A DNA stretch of 64,000 nucleotides from Paludibacteraceae bacterium (GTDB lineage: Bacteria > Bacteroidota > Bacteroidia > Bacteroidales > Paludibacteraceae): the NCBI GenBank assembly GCA_028694915.1, contig JAQVJY010000001.1:62001-126000 (forward strand). The letters are read 5' to 3'. Below the pieces are notes generated by a model. The model was not told the DNA's origin and searched no databases. It worked only from the letters and a program-made list of their open reading frames with translations. A program made the translations under genes and the position numbers. Of the stretch, positions 27,622 to 37,232 are shown piece by piece; the first letter of the stretch is position 1; every line of letters begins with the position of its first letter.

Positions 27622-27695
27622 TGGAGATTAGGGGAATCGAACCCCTGACCTTTTGACTGCCAGTCAAACGCTCTAGCCAACTGAGCTAAACCCCC
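27622..27695 (-). tRNA. tRNA-Ala (anticodon GGC)
   Basis: A 74-base minus-strand gene. The acceptor stem GGGGGTT pairs with AATCTCC and contains G3-U70, the alanine identity element. The D arm is AGCTCAGTTGGCTAGAGC, the anticodon loop is CTGGCAG with GGC, and the T loop is GTTCGATTCC. CCA is not encoded after the discriminator A. A perfect -7 element lies 11 bases upstream. Confidence 0.95.
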
Positions 27696-27705
27696 AAAGT
27701 CGGTG

Positions 27706-27713
27706 CAAAGATA
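27706..27713 (-). promoter_or_regulatory. Promoter -7 element for tRNA-Ala
   Basis: TATCTTTG on the minus strand, 11 bases before the mature tRNA 5' end, implies very little 5' trailer. Confidence 0.65.
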
Positions 27714-27798
27714 GCGAAAAAACTATTCCGTACAAGCGGTCGCCTCAAAATGTTGATAAAACGCTTCCATTTGGATGTGTTTACTGCACACAATTGCT

Positions 27799-27806
27799 TA
27801 TCTTTG
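27799..27806 (+). promoter_or_regulatory. Promoter -7 element for priA
   Basis: TATCTTTG matches the consensus, 21 bases before the ATG at 27827. Because of it, the open frame from 27794 cannot be the translated start. Confidence 0.6.
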
Positions 27807-27826
27807 CACACCTAAACCCATTGTGT

Positions 27827-30268
27827 ATGACTTTTGCCGACATTATATTGCCATTTCCGCTCGCACAAACGTACACCTACGCTGTGCCCGACGAGTGGGA
27901 ACACACGTTGGTGGCGGGCATGCGCGTGATTGTGCCGTTTCGTGGGCGTCGTTTCTACACAGGCATTGTGTTGGCTGTTCATCAGCAAGCACCCGACGTG
28001 GCGGTGGTGAAAGAAATTACCGCTTTGCTCGACGAACAACCTGTGTTGCGTCCCGTGCAGTTGCAGTTTTGGCAATGGATTTCGTCGTATTATCGTGCCT
28101 TTTTGGGCGATGTGTACAAAGCCGCATTGCCAGCAGGTTTGAAACTCGAAAGTGAAACCATGGTAGAGTGGTGCGCTTCCGAAGAAGCGGCGACGGATTT
28201 GTCGGACAAAGAACTGCGCGTGTGTCAATTGTTGGTCGATAAACAGCCGCACGCCATTGCTGAAATCAATAAAGTGCTCGATGGTAAAGATGCGTTTCCG
28301 CTCGTTAAACGGTTGTTGACACGTGGCATGGTACAACTCACCGAAGAGGTGCAACAAACGTATCGTCCTAAAACGGAAGTGACCATTGCTTTGTCGGCAG
28401 CGTATCAAACGCCCGAACAGCGCTTGGCGTTACAGCAAACAAAATTGAGTGCCAAACAACGTCAGTTGCTCGACGTTTTTCTCGAATTGTCGGCAGAAGG
28501 TATGCCTTCGGTGTCGCGTAAAACGTTGCTCGAAGCATCCGGCTGTACATCGGCCATTTGTAAAGCGTTGGTCGATAAAGGCATTTTTGAGCTACAAGCA
28601 CAAACCGTGTCGCGTTTGGCGGTGGTGGATTCCTCGGAATCGGTTCTAAAACCGTTAACTTCTGCCCAAACTACGGCTTATGAAGCTATTTGTGCACAAT
28701 TTGGCGAGAAACAAACGGTGTTGTTGCATGGTGCTACGGCGAGCGGCAAAACCGAAATTTACAGTCATCTTATTCGCGAAACGTTAGAGCGTGGCGAACA
28801 GGTGTTGTATTTGGTGCCCGAAATTGCGCTAACTACGCAGTTGACTGACCGTTTACGTCGTGCATTTGGTGCGCGTTTAGGCGTTTATCATTCGCGTTTT
28901 TCGGATGCGGAGCGGGTCGAAATTTGGAATAATTTGCTCCAGGGCGACGGTTATCAAGTGGTGATTGGTGCGCGTTCAGCACTCTTTTTGCCATTCGCAA
29001 AATTGGGTTTAGTCATCGTTGACGAAGAGCACGATACATCATACAAACAAGCCGATTCGGCTCCACGTTATCAGGCACGTAATGCAGCGGTCGTGTTGGC
29101 GTCGTTGCATGGCGCTAAAGTGATTTTGGGAAGTGCTACGCCTGCTATCGAAAGTTATAGCAATGCGCTCACGGGAAAATTTGGATTGGTGGAATTACCA
29201 ACGCGTTATGCCGATATCGAAAAACCACGTATCATTACGGTGGATTTAACCGAAGCCTATCGCAAGAAGCAGATGACAGGTCATTTGTCCGATACGCTCA
29301 TAGAGCAGATGCGCGAAACGTTGGCTGCTGGCGACCAAGTTATTTTATTTCAAAATCGCCGTGGATTTGCGCCTTATGTGTCGTGTAAAGCGTGTGGTTG
29401 GGTGCCACGTTGCAAACATTGCGATGTGAGTTTAACGTATCACAAAGCCTTCAATAAACTCACGTGTCACTATTGTGGTTATACCGAAACGTTGTCCGAT
29501 TTCTGTCCCGATTGTCACCAACCAACGATCGAAACACATGGATTTGGTACGGAGCAAATTGAAAAAGAGGTGGCGGAACTGTTCCCCACACAGCGTGTGG
29601 CACGTATGGATTTGGATACTACAAGGAGTAAACAGTCGTTCGCCCGCATTATCGAAGCATTCGAAAGTCGTTCAGTCGATATTTTAGTTGGTACGCAAAT
29701 GGTGACCAAAGGCTTGGATTTTGAACATGCTGGTTTGGTGGGCATTTTGAACGCCGATAATTTACTCTATTATCCCGATTTTAGAGCGCACGAACGTGCT
29801 TTTCAACTGTTGTTGCAAGTGAGTGGACGCGCTGGCAGACAGCACAAACAAGGTGTGGTGGTGTTACAAACGTCGTCGCCCGAACATCCGGTGATTCAAC
29901 AAGTATTAGCTGGCGATTATCGGGCGTTTTTCGATAAAGAGATGACAGAACGCGAACTGTTTAACTATCCACCTTACTGTCGATTAATTCAAATCATACT
30001 CAAACACCGCGACGCTCAAGTGCTCAATAGAGCCGCTAATCAGTTGGCGCATTCGTTGCGTCATACGTTTTCGCAACGTGTATTAGGACCTGATAGTCCA
30101 GCGATTTCGCGCGTTCAAAATCTCTTTATTAAGCATATTTTACTCAAAATTGAGGTCGCCATATCGCCCGAACAGACCAAGGAATTGATTGATAAACTGG
30201 CGTCGGAATTAATGCAAAAAACTGAATTTAAGTCGCTTTTGGTCACGTTGGATATCGACCCGATGTAA
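27827..30268 (+). CDS. priA: Primosomal protein N' / replication restart helicase PriA
   Basis: An 813-residue helicase that reloads the replisome at stalled forks. N-terminal 3'-DNA-binding domain (FADIILPFPLAQTYTYAVP, residues 3-21), then the helicase: Walker A GATASGKTEIY, Walker B VDEEHD, and a zinc domain with C-x2-C pairs (CKACGWVPRCKHC, CHYCGY, CPDC) inserted between the lobes. The C-terminal lobe has GTQMVTKGLDFEH and QVSGRAGR. Start chosen at the ATG 27827 (MTFADI) because the frame from 27794 would overlap the promoter. It is more GC-rich than its neighbours in third positions, but family order and length are normal. Confidence 0.96.
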   Translation: MTFADIILPFPLAQTYTYAVPDEWEHTLVAGMRVIVPFRGRRFYTGIVLAVHQQAPDVAVVKEITALLDEQPVLRPVQLQFWQWISSYYRAFLGDVYKAALPAGLKLESETMVEWCASEEAATDLSDKELRVCQLLVDKQPHAIAEINKVLDGKDAFPLVKRLLTRGMVQLTEEVQQTYRPKTEVTIALSAAYQTPEQRLALQQTKLSAKQRQLLDVFLELSAEGMPSVSRKTLLEASGCTSAICKALVDKGIFELQAQTVSRLAVVDSSESVLKPLTSAQTTAYEAICAQFGEKQTVLLHGATASGKTEIYSHLIRETLERGEQVLYLVPEIALTTQLTDRLRRAFGARLGVYHSRFSDAERVEIWNNLLQGDGYQVVIGARSALFLPFAKLGLVIVDEEHDTSYKQADSAPRYQARNAAVVLASLHGAKVILGSATPAIESYSNALTGKFGLVELPTRYADIEKPRIITVDLTEAYRKKQMTGHLSDTLIEQMRETLAAGDQVILFQNRRGFAPYVSCKACGWVPRCKHCDVSLTYHKAFNKLTCHYCGYTETLSDFCPDCHQPTIETHGFGTEQIEKEVAELFPTQRVARMDLDTTRSKQSFARIIEAFESRSVDILVGTQMVTKGLDFEHAGLVGILNADNLLYYPDFRAHERAFQLLLQVSGRAGRQHKQGVVVLQTSSPEHPVIQQVLAGDYRAFFDKEMTERELFNYPPYCRLIQIILKHRDAQVLNRAANQLAHSLRHTFSQRVLGPDSPAISRVQNLFIKHILLKIEVAISPEQTKELIDKLASELMQKTEFKSLLVTLDIDPM

Positions 30269-30329
30269 GCAAATTGCAAAACGACACATAATTTTTTCGT
30301 AAAAAGTGATGCAACTAATATATTTTTTG

Positions 30330-30337
30330 TATCTTTG
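30330..30337 (+). promoter_or_regulatory. Promoter -7 element for tRNA-Leu
   Basis: TATCTTTG lies 16 bases before the mature tRNA. Confidence 0.6.
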
Positions 30338-30353
30338 CGTCCGAATTTAACAG

Positions 30354-30435
30354 GCGGCATTGGCGTAATTGGTAGCCGCGCCAGACTTAGGATCTGGTGA
30401 CGAGAGTCGTGGGGGTTCGAGTCCCTTATGCCGCA
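30354..30435 (+). tRNA. tRNA-Leu (anticodon UAG)
   Basis: An 82-base class II tRNA. Acceptor GCGGCAT pairs with ATGCCGC; the anticodon loop CTTAGGA is closed by CCAGA/TCTGG and reads TAG; a long variable arm (TGACGAGAGTCGT) follows, then GTTCGAGTC in the T arm. CCA is not encoded (A then CTA). Confidence 0.95.
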
Positions 30436-30446
30436 CTAAAAGGCTT

Positions 30447-30490
30447 AAAGCGTTGAGAATTAATTTGAACATTGATTTTCAGCGCTTTTT
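30447..30490 (+). terminator. Terminator or attenuator-like hairpin between tRNA-Leu and glyS
   Basis: AAAGCGTTGA (30447-30456) pairs with TCAGCGCTTT (30479-30488) with one G-U, around a 22-base loop, followed by T's. It can end the tRNA transcript or partly attenuate read-through into glyS, which starts 20 bases later. Confidence 0.6.
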
Positions 30491-30510
30491 GGCAAAATAA
30501 AAATCGAATT

Positions 30511-32058
30511 ATGGCTTCACAAGAAGATGTTTTCAAAAAATTAGTAGCTCACTGCAAAGAGTACGGTTTTGTATTCCCTTCCAGCGAAATTTACGATGGA
30601 CTTGGTGCTGTGTATGATTACGGTCAAAACGGCGTAGAGCTCAAAAATAATATCAAAAAATATTGGTGGGACAGCATGGTGCTTTTGCATGAAAACGTAG
30701 TGGGAATCGATTCCGCTATTTTTATGCATCCAACTATTTGGAAAGCGTCTGGTCACGTCGATGCGTTCAACGATCCGTTGATTGACAATAAAGATAGCAA
30801 AAAACGCTATCGTGCCGATGTGCTTATCGAAGACCAATTGGCCAAATACGATGACAAAATAGCAAAAGAGGTAGAAAAGGCCGCAAAGAAATTTGGAGAA
30901 ACCTTTGACGCTGAGTTATATAAAACTACCAATCCACGTGTGCTCGAAAACGTCACTAAACGTGAAGCGCTCCACACACGTTTTGCCAAAGCGTTGAACG
31001 ATGGTAATTTGGACGAACTCAAACAAATCATCATCGATGAGGAAATTGTGTGTCCTATCAGTGGCACTAAAAACTGGACAGATGTACGTCAATTCAATTT
31101 GATGTTCTCTACCGAAATGGGTTCTACAGCCGATGGAGCTATGAAATTGTACTTACGTCCTGAAACCGCTCAAGGTATTTTTGTCAATTACCTGAACGTA
31201 CAAAAAACAGGTCGTATGAAAATTCCATTTGGTATCGCTCAAATTGGTAAAGCTTTCCGTAACGAGATTGTAGCGCGTCAATTCATTTTCCGCATGCGCG
31301 AATTTGAACAGATGGAAATGCAATTCTTTGTACGTCCAGGCGAAGAGATGCAATGGTTTGAACATTGGAAATCATTTCGCTTGAAATGGCATAAAGCCCT
31401 TGGTTTAGGCGACCAAAAATACCGTTTCCACGATCACGATAAATTGGCTCATTATGCTAATGCAGCTACCGATATCGAATTTGAAATGCCATTTGGTTTC
31501 AAAGAAGTGGAAGGTATTCATTCGCGTACCGATTTCGATTTAAGTCAACACGAAAAATTTTCTGGGAAAAATATCAAATATTTTGATCCTGAAACCAACC
31601 AATCGTACACCCCTTATGTGATTGAAACATCTATCGGTGTCGATCGTATGTTCTTGTCGATTATGTCGGCAGCTTATTGCGAAGAGGCATTGGAAAATGG
31701 CGAAACCCGTGTGGTGATGAAATTACCTCAGGTTTTGGCACCGATCAAAGCGTGTATCATGCCATTGATTAAAAAAGATGGTTTGCCAGAAAAAGCGCGT
31801 GAGATTATGGATGCGTTGAAATTCGATTTCAAATGCGCTTACGACGAAAAAGATTCTATAGGAAAACGTTACCGTCGACAAGATGCGATTGGTACACCAT
31901 TCTGTATTACCGTCGATCACGACACCTTGACTGATAACTGCGTCACAGTTCGCTACCGCGATACGATGCAGCAAGAACGTGTTTCTATTGATTCACTTCA
32001 TCACCTAATTGGAGATGCAGTGAATATGAAAAATTTATTTAAACAAATCGTTAATTAA
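30511..32058 (+). CDS. glyS: Glycyl-tRNA synthetase, single-chain (alpha2) type
   Basis: A 515-residue class II synthetase charging tRNA-Gly. The eukaryote-like alpha2 form is clear from MASQEDVFKKLVAHCKEYGFVFPS, YDGLGAVYDYGQNG, DVRQFNLMF, motif 2 FRNEIVARQFIFRMREFEQME, RPETAQGIFVNY, and the motif 3 region with ETSIGVDRMFL. The anticodon-binding domain occupies the last 130 residues. The frame extends to 30472, but that start lies inside the preceding hairpin; the ATG at 30511 gives the normal N-terminus. It may depend on read-through past the tRNA-Leu terminator or on an unrecognised promoter. Confidence 0.95.
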   Translation: MASQEDVFKKLVAHCKEYGFVFPSSEIYDGLGAVYDYGQNGVELKNNIKKYWWDSMVLLHENVVGIDSAIFMHPTIWKASGHVDAFNDPLIDNKDSKKRYRADVLIEDQLAKYDDKIAKEVEKAAKKFGETFDAELYKTTNPRVLENVTKREALHTRFAKALNDGNLDELKQIIIDEEIVCPISGTKNWTDVRQFNLMFSTEMGSTADGAMKLYLRPETAQGIFVNYLNVQKTGRMKIPFGIAQIGKAFRNEIVARQFIFRMREFEQMEMQFFVRPGEEMQWFEHWKSFRLKWHKALGLGDQKYRFHDHDKLAHYANAATDIEFEMPFGFKEVEGIHSRTDFDLSQHEKFSGKNIKYFDPETNQSYTPYVIETSIGVDRMFLSIMSAAYCEEALENGETRVVMKLPQVLAPIKACIMPLIKKDGLPEKAREIMDALKFDFKCAYDEKDSIGKRYRRQDAIGTPFCITVDHDTLTDNCVTVRYRDTMQQERVSIDSLHHLIGDAVNMKNLFKQIVN

Positions 32059-32065
32059 ATTTGTT

Positions 32066-32099
32066 AGAGCTATTGATTTTTATCAATGGCTCTTTTTTT
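32066..32099 (+). terminator. Rho-independent terminator of glyS
   Basis: AGAGCTATTGAT and ATCAATGGCTCT (one T-G pair) flank a TTTT loop and are followed by seven T's. Confidence 0.9.
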
Positions 32100-32134
32100 G
32101 CTTCTGAATAAATAAACTTCTAAATGATATAATT

Positions 32135-32800
32135 ATGAAAATGACCGTGAACCATTTGTCGGAAAACAATTCGTTGCTGAATCAGTTTTTGAAAGAAATT
32201 CGCTCGGTTGACATTCAACACGATTCAATGCGTTTTCGTCGCAACATTGAACGCATTGGCGAAGTGATGGCGTACGAAATTAGCAAATCGCTTGCTTATG
32301 AAACCGAACAGGTTAAAACGCCGCTTGGCATAGCTCCAACCAATGTAACTTCTGAAAAATTGGTAGTTGCTTCTATTTTACGTGCAGGTTTGCCATTTCA
32401 CACAGGTATGCTCAATTATTTGGATAAAGCTGAAAATGCTTTTGTGTCAGCTTATCGTGAATATGTGGATGACACACACGAAAAATTTGATGTACATGTG
32501 GAATATATTGCTTCACCAAATATCGAGGGAAAAACCTTGTTGTTGTGCGACCCGATGTTAGCCACCGGTGGTTCTATGGAATTGTCGTACGAAGCATTAA
32601 AAAGTAAAGGTATTCCAGCGCATATTCACATTGCGTGTGTTATCGCGAGTCAACGTGCTATTGACCATATTATCAAAATATTCCCAGCCGAAAAAACTAC
32701 CATTTGGGTGGCTGCTATCGACCCTATTTTGAACGAACATTCTTACATTGTTCCAGGGTTAGGCGATGCTGGTGATTTGGCTTTTGGACAAAAACTCTAA
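32135..32800 (+). CDS. upp: Uracil phosphoribosyltransferase
   Basis: A 221-residue pyrimidine-salvage enzyme turning uracil and PRPP into UMP. It shows LVVASILRAGLPFHTGM, the PRPP loop in LLCDPMLATGGS (about residues 135-146) with DPMLATG conserved in Upp, and the C-terminal uracil-binding segment IVPGLGDAGDLAFG. Length is near the usual 208-215. The start may be the ATG at 32135 or the one at 32141. It has a strong terminator after it and is not clearly in an operon. Confidence 0.95.
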   Translation: MKMTVNHLSENNSLLNQFLKEIRSVDIQHDSMRFRRNIERIGEVMAYEISKSLAYETEQVKTPLGIAPTNVTSEKLVVASILRAGLPFHTGMLNYLDKAENAFVSAYREYVDDTHEKFDVHVEYIASPNIEGKTLLLCDPMLATGGSMELSYEALKSKGIPAHIHIACVIASQRAIDHIIKIFPAEKTTIWVAAIDPILNEHSYIVPGLGDAGDLAFGQKL

Positions 32801-32819
32801 ACGGAGTCTGACCATAAAT

Positions 32820-32855
32820 AAAAAGCGAGTACAATAAATTTGTACTCGCTTTTTG
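32820..32855. terminator. Bidirectional terminator (upp / AMP-ligase)
   Basis: AAAAAGCGAGTACA and TGTACTCGCTTTTT form a 14-base stem with a seven-base loop between convergent genes. Confidence 0.9.
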
Positions 32856-32857
32856 CA

Positions 32858-34513
32858 TTATATAATGTCCACGCCTTCTTGTCGTAGCAGTTCTACACCG
32901 ATATCTTTCAGTTTGAACTTCTGAATTTTGCCACTGCCTGTAAGTGGAAAATGCTCCACAAAAAAGACATATTTAGGTACTTTGTGGCGTGCTATTTTGC
33001 CTTTACAAAAGAGTTGGATTTCACTTGGTAGAATCTCTTGATTCTCTTTTAAAATGATAAATACACCAATCTCTTCGCCATATTTAGGTGAAGGAATGCC
33101 GGCTACTTGTACATCTTTAACGGCTGGATGTTTATACAAGAATTCTTCGATTTCGCGTGGGTAAATATTCTCACCACCACGAATAATCATATCTTTGATA
33201 CGTCCTGTGATGTGGTAACAACCGTTCGAGTCGCGTATGCCCAAGTCGCCTGAATGCAGCCAACCATTGGCGTCGATAGCGTCTTTGGTGGCTTGTTCAT
33301 CCTTGTAATAACCTTTCATAATCAAATAACCGCGGCAGCAAACTTCGCCTTGTTCGTTGTCGGCGCAAAGTTCTCCAGTTTCTGGATTGATAATGGCGAC
33401 TTCGGTAAATGGATATGGTTTTCCTACGGTCGTACAACGTGTTTCAAAATCATCTTCCAAGGTGGTGTGTGTCATACCAGGCGAACTTTCGGTTAATCCG
33501 TACACGCTGGTAATATGTGTGATGTGCATCTCTTGTGTCACACGACGCATTAAATCGATTGGACAAAGTGCGCCAGCCATAATGCCTGTGCGTAGCGATG
33601 TTAAATCGAACAGTTTGAACATCGGGTGGTTGAGTTCGGCAATAAACATGGTAGGAACGCCATAAAGTGCTGTGCAGCGTTCTTGATGTACCGCAGCTAA
33701 TACACGCAGTGGATCAAAACGCTCTACAATGACCATCGTGCAGCCATGTGTTAGGCAATTCATGGTGGCCAATACAATACCGAAACAATGGAATAATGGC
33801 ACGCAACAACATAACTTGTCGGCAGCGGTAAAACCCATGCCTTCGCCTGTAAAATAGCCATTGTTGGCAATATTGTGGTGTGAAAGCATGACGCCTTTTG
33901 GAAAACCCGTGGTGCCCGATGTATATTGCATATTCACCACATCGTGGCAGTTGAATTGTGAGCGCAATTCTTGAAGCAGCGTTGGACGTTGATCGTTTAA
34001 ACCAAGTAATAATAACTCGGCTGTATTGTACATGCCGCGGTATTTTTCCTGACCAACGAAGACCACATTTTTAAGAAATGGAAAGCGTTCACTGTGGATT
34101 TCACCACGTGGTTGTGTTTTTAATTCGGGTAACATATCGTAGGTCATGTCTACATAGTTACCATCAAAAACTCCTTCGGTGATACATAGCGTGTGTATGT
34201 CGGCATGTTTTACCACGAATTCCAGTTCGTGTTGTTTATAACTCGTGTTTACCGTGACCATTACGGCGCCAATTTTGGAAGTGGCAAACAAAAACGTAAA
34301 CCAATCAGGTACGTTGGTGGCCCAAATACCTACGTGAGTGCCTGTGGTTACTCCCAGCGCAACTAAACCTTTGGCCATAGCGTCCACGCGATCGTTGAAT
34401 TGTTTATACGAAAAGCGTAGATTGCGATCGGGATAAACAATAAATTCTTGTTCGGGCGTAGTTGTAGCCCATTGCTCTAGGTAATCGCCTAGAGTTTTGT
34501 CAGATAATTCCAT
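32858..34513 (-). CDS. AMP-dependent acyl-CoA synthetase (fatty-acid CoA ligase-like)
   Basis: A 551-residue ANL-superfamily ligase. The P-loop is [12 protein letters not shown] (about residues 200-211), followed by [14 protein letters not shown] (A5), GWLHSGDLG (A7), [21 protein letters not shown] (A8 hinge) and the catalytic lysine in [12 protein letters not shown] near the C-terminus. This set fits medium/long-chain acyl-CoA ligases (FadD/AcsM2 type), which activate a carboxylic acid through an acyl-AMP. The substrate is unknown. It is 10 bases after the XRE-cupin gene; the pair is a recurrent Bacteroidota unit. Confidence 0.9.
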   Translation of the reverse strand: MELSDKTLGDYLEQWATTTPEQEFIVYPDRNLRFSYKQFNDRVDAMAKGLVALGVTTGTHVGIWATNVPDWFTFLFATSKIGAVMVTVNTSYKQHELEFVVKHADIHTLCITEGVFDGNYVDMTYDMLPELKTQPRGEIHSERFPFLKNVVFVGQEKYRGMYNTAELLLLGLNDQRPTLLQELRSQFNCHDVVNMQYTSGTTGFPKGVMLSHHNIANNGYFTGEGMGFTAADKLCCCVPLFHCFGIVLATMNCLTHGCTMVIVERFDPLRVLAAVHQERCTALYGVPTMFIAELNHPMFKLFDLTSLRTGIMAGALCPIDLMRRVTQEMHITHITSVYGLTESSPGMTHTTLEDDFETRCTTVGKPYPFTEVAIINPETGELCADNEQGEVCCRGYLIMKGYYKDEQATKDAIDANGWLHSGDLGIRDSNGCYHITGRIKDMIIRGGENIYPREIEEFLYKHPAVKDVQVAGIPSPKYGEEIGVFIILKENQEILPSEIQLFCKGKIARHKVPKYVFFVEHFPLTGSGKIQKFKLKDIGVELLRQEGVDII

Positions 34514-34523
34514 AGTTGGTGAA

Positions 34524-35096
34524 TTAAACAGGCGTATAAACTACCGCTAAAACTTTAGCCGGTTCGGTAGTGGCGGCCTCTACTGAATGCTCAATAATTG
34601 AATCGTAATAAATTGAATCTCCAGCGTTTAATACGTAGTCGTTTGTTCCATACACAATACGAAGTTGACCTTTTAATACAAAGATGAACTCTTCGCCTTC
34701 GTGTGAATTGAACGTCTGTTTTTCGCTCGTATTTGGCTCGATATCAATCAAGAATGGATCCATATTTCGTCCCGACTTTTGTTCCGCTAACGAATAGAAA
34801 TCGAGTGCGGCAGACTCTTGTACGCGATCGGCAAAATGAAAGACCTGCTTTTCCTGTTTTTTGCGATTAATCACAGGACCGAGTTCTGTTTCTTGATCTA
34901 ACAACGTACCAAGACGAACGCCCAATGCACGCGCTATTTTTGTGAGTAAAGCTAGCGCTGGCAAATAGTGATTGCCTTCTATTTCTTCGAGTTGTGTCTT
35001 GTCGATACCTGTACGAACGACAAGTTCATCGAGTGAGATTTGGTAGGCATCGCGTAACGCTTTTATTTTGTCGCCTACTTTTTTTTCTGAAGTCAT
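34524..35096 (-). CDS. XRE-family regulator with C-terminal cupin domain
   Basis: A 190-residue regulator. Residues 6-66 form the helix-turn-helix ([45 protein letters not shown]), and residues 105-188 a cupin beta-barrel ([34 protein letters not shown]). The cupin has the glycine/histidine signature and may bind an effector, perhaps the acid or CoA-ester handled by the ligase encoded next. It probably regulates the local operon; no operator could be defined. Confidence 0.9.
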   Translation of the reverse strand: MTSEKKVGDKIKALRDAYQISLDELVVRTGIDKTQLEEIEGNHYLPALALLTKIARALGVRLGTLLDQETELGPVINRKKQEKQVFHFADRVQESAALDFYSLAEQKSGRNMDPFLIDIEPNTSEKQTFNSHEGEEFIFVLKGQLRIVYGTNDYVLNAGDSIYYDSIIEHSVEAATTEPAKVLAVVYTPV

Positions 35097-35124
35097 GATT
35101 AAAAATTGTTTTGGTTTGTTTTGG

Positions 35125-35559
35125 TTATTTTTTCTTCTTCTGTTTGAGAAGAACTGTCTCGAAAATGTCGATTAATGTCTCTTTTGGTAAGGCTCCTTGC
35201 CGTATTTGGGGCTTTTCACCCATAGGACAAAATAGGAGTGTTGGAATGGTGTTAATGCCAAAAGCAGCCGCCAAATCAGGTTCTTTTTCTGTGTCCACTT
35301 TATAGATGTCAATTTTGCCAGCATATTCAAGCGCAAGTTCTTCTAATACAGGCGCTAAACGTTTACAAGGACCACACCATGTGGTATAAAAATCGATTAA
35401 ACAAGGGCGTTGTCCTAAATAGGTCCATTTATTGGGACTGGTTTCATAATTCGCCACTTTTTTCAGAAATTCGGCTTTGGTTATATGCTTTGTTTGGGCA
35501 TTTGCCAATGTGGTGAACAAAGTTGCTAGAAGTATGATAGAGGCGAATTTTAGTTTCAT
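35125..35559 (-). CDS. Exported thioredoxin-like protein
   Basis: A 144-residue thioredoxin-fold protein. A signal peptide (residues 1-21, ending TLANAQ) precedes the fold, with active site WCGPC in FYTTWCGPCKRLAP and the cis-proline region TIPTLLFC. It is longer than cytoplasmic thioredoxin by the signal and a charged KKKKK tail. It probably acts as a periplasmic disulfide reductase or oxidase. It is the first gene of a minus-strand operon with the XRE-cupin regulator 28 bases on. Confidence 0.88.
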   Translation of the reverse strand: MKLKFASIILLATLFTTLANAQTKHITKAEFLKKVANYETSPNKWTYLGQRPCLIDFYTTWCGPCKRLAPVLEELALEYAGKIDIYKVDTEKEPDLAAAFGINTIPTLLFCPMGEKPQIRQGALPKETLIDIFETVLLKQKKKK

Positions 35560-35809
35560 AACCTTTTGTGGATTAATTGTTTGTGATTTGTTTTAATTTA
35601 GTTATTTTGCTTATGAATTATAATTTAAAAGCAAAATTAACTTATAGACTATTTAGTTTGCAAAGTTATGAAAAGTTTAGAAACAACAAAATAGTTGCTT
35701 GGATATATTCTTTTTTGCTTCGTACGGTGCTTTTCTGTGGGTGGTTTTTTCTACAATCGAAAAAATAGTGTAAATTCGCAGACTATTTAGAAAATCCTCA
35801 TTATCGCTT
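35560..35809. promoter_or_regulatory. Divergent promoter region
   Basis: On the minus strand two -7 elements could drive the thioredoxin operon: TAATTTTG at 35632-35639 and TAACTTTG at 35661-35668. On the + strand TAAATTCG at 35771-35778 (a TTCG variant also seen before the DksA-like gene) lies 32 bases before the kinase gene. An open frame at 35577-35768 (63 codons) is not convincing. Confidence 0.5.
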
Positions 35810-37225
35810 ATGAATCGGATTGAACAACTCTATTACAATTATGCCAAGGAATGTCCACAACAGTTGGAACAATTACCTATTTCTGGCAGTAATCGTCATT
35901 ATTACCGTGTATATGGTACGCGTGGCACGTGTATAGCCGTAGAAGGAACCTCCATTACCGAAAATAAAGCGTTTATTGAGTTGGCGAATCATTTTCATAA
36001 ACAAGGTTTACCTGTGCCTCAGGTGTATAGTTGTAGCGACGATTATAGTTGCTATTTGCAAGAAGATTTGGGCAATGAATCGCTTTTTGATGTAGTATCA
36101 ACACAAACTTTGTCTGACGAAGCGCGAACTTTATTACATGAAACCATGCGCTTATTGCCAGATATTCAGTATCGTGGTGCCGCAGGATTAGATTTTTCGG
36201 TTTGTTATCCACAACCTGAATTCGATCGTCGTACCGTGATGTTTGATTTAAACTACTTCAAATACTGTTTTCTAAAATCAACTGGTTTAGAGTTTGACGA
36301 AATACGTTTAGAAAACGATTTTGAAACCATGGCAAACGTGTTGTTGCAGCAAATGTCCGACACATTTTTATACCGTGATTTTCAAGCACGTAATGTGATG
36401 GTGAAAGATGGTAAACCGTATTTAATTGATTTTCAGGGTGGTCGTAAAGGCCCCATTTATTACGATGTGGCGTCATTTTTGTGGCAAGCCAAAGCTAATT
36501 ATTCGCCAGCATTGCGTCAGGAGTTGTTAGATTCGTATTTGACTGCTTTACAAAGTTATCAAACCATTTCTAAAGCCGAATTTAGTGCTAATTTGCGCCA
36601 TTTTATATTGTTTAGAACACTTCAGGTGCTTGGTGCTTATGGCTTTAGAGGTTATTTCGAAAAGAAACAACATTTCCTGCAAAGTGTACCATTCGCAGTA
36701 GCTAATTTGCGTGAACTTTTACAAGAACCGTTTGCCGAATATCCTTACTTGACAGAAGTTTTATTGGAACTCACCAATTTACCCAAGTTTGAACCAGCCA
36801 AGCCACAAAATCCGCAGCGATTACTGGTGCGTATTTTTAGTTTTTCCTATAAAAAAGGCATTCCAGAAGATGTATCGGGTAATGGTGGCGGTTATGTATT
36901 CGATTGTCGTTCAACGCATAATCCAGGACGTTACGAACCGTACAAAAAACTCACAGGATTGGACGAACCGGTGATTCAGTTTCTCGAAAAAGATGGCGAA
37001 ATTGTTTTGTTTTTGGAGTCTGTGTATGCGTTGGCTGATGCCCATGTAGCACGTTATCTGGAACGTGGATTTACCAATCTGATGTTTTCATTTGGCTGTA
37101 CAGGCGGGCAACATCGTTCGGTGTATAGTGCCGAACATTTGGCGGCTCATTTAGCTGAAAAATTTGATGTGGATATTATCTTAGAACATCGCGAACAGGG
37201 AATTAAACGTGAACTAGTGAAATAA
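35810..37225 (+). CDS. Fusion of an APH-type amino-sugar kinase (AmgK-like) and a RapZ C-terminal domain
   Basis: 471 residues, two domains. Residues 1-335: phosphotransferase fold with YRDFQARNVMV (catalytic Asp and Asn; the usual His of HGD is Tyr) and the metal site LIDFQGGRKGP. The closest known group is AmgK, the anomeric kinase for MurNAc/GlcNAc in peptidoglycan recycling. Residues 345-471: RapZ C-terminal domain with VRIFSFSYKKGIP, FDCRSTHNPGR, GLDEPV and FGCTGGQHRSV; in E. coli RapZ this domain binds glucosamine-6-phosphate. The RapZ N-terminal P-loop domain is missing. The next gene, 7 bases on, is a MurU-like uridylyltransferase, which supports the kinase call. Confidence 0.82.
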   Translation: MNRIEQLYYNYAKECPQQLEQLPISGSNRHYYRVYGTRGTCIAVEGTSITENKAFIELANHFHKQGLPVPQVYSCSDDYSCYLQEDLGNESLFDVVSTQTLSDEARTLLHETMRLLPDIQYRGAAGLDFSVCYPQPEFDRRTVMFDLNYFKYCFLKSTGLEFDEIRLENDFETMANVLLQQMSDTFLYRDFQARNVMVKDGKPYLIDFQGGRKGPIYYDVASFLWQAKANYSPALRQELLDSYLTALQSYQTISKAEFSANLRHFILFRTLQVLGAYGFRGYFEKKQHFLQSVPFAVANLRELLQEPFAEYPYLTEVLLELTNLPKFEPAKPQNPQRLLVRIFSFSYKKGIPEDVSGNGGGYVFDCRSTHNPGRYEPYKKLTGLDEPVIQFLEKDGEIVLFLESVYALADAHVARYLERGFTNLMFSFGCTGGQHRSVYSAEHLAAHLAEKFDVDIILEHREQGIKRELVK

Positions 37226-37232
37226 TAATCAG

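Noticed and set aside
27775-28155. 126-residue frame overlapping priA
   Set aside because: It runs in another frame of priA with arginine- and cysteine-rich content caused by codon bias.
35577-35768. 63-residue open frame, + strand
   Set aside because: It lies in the divergent promoter region and overlaps two minus-strand -7 elements; the sequence has no recognisable domain and biased, AT-driven residues.
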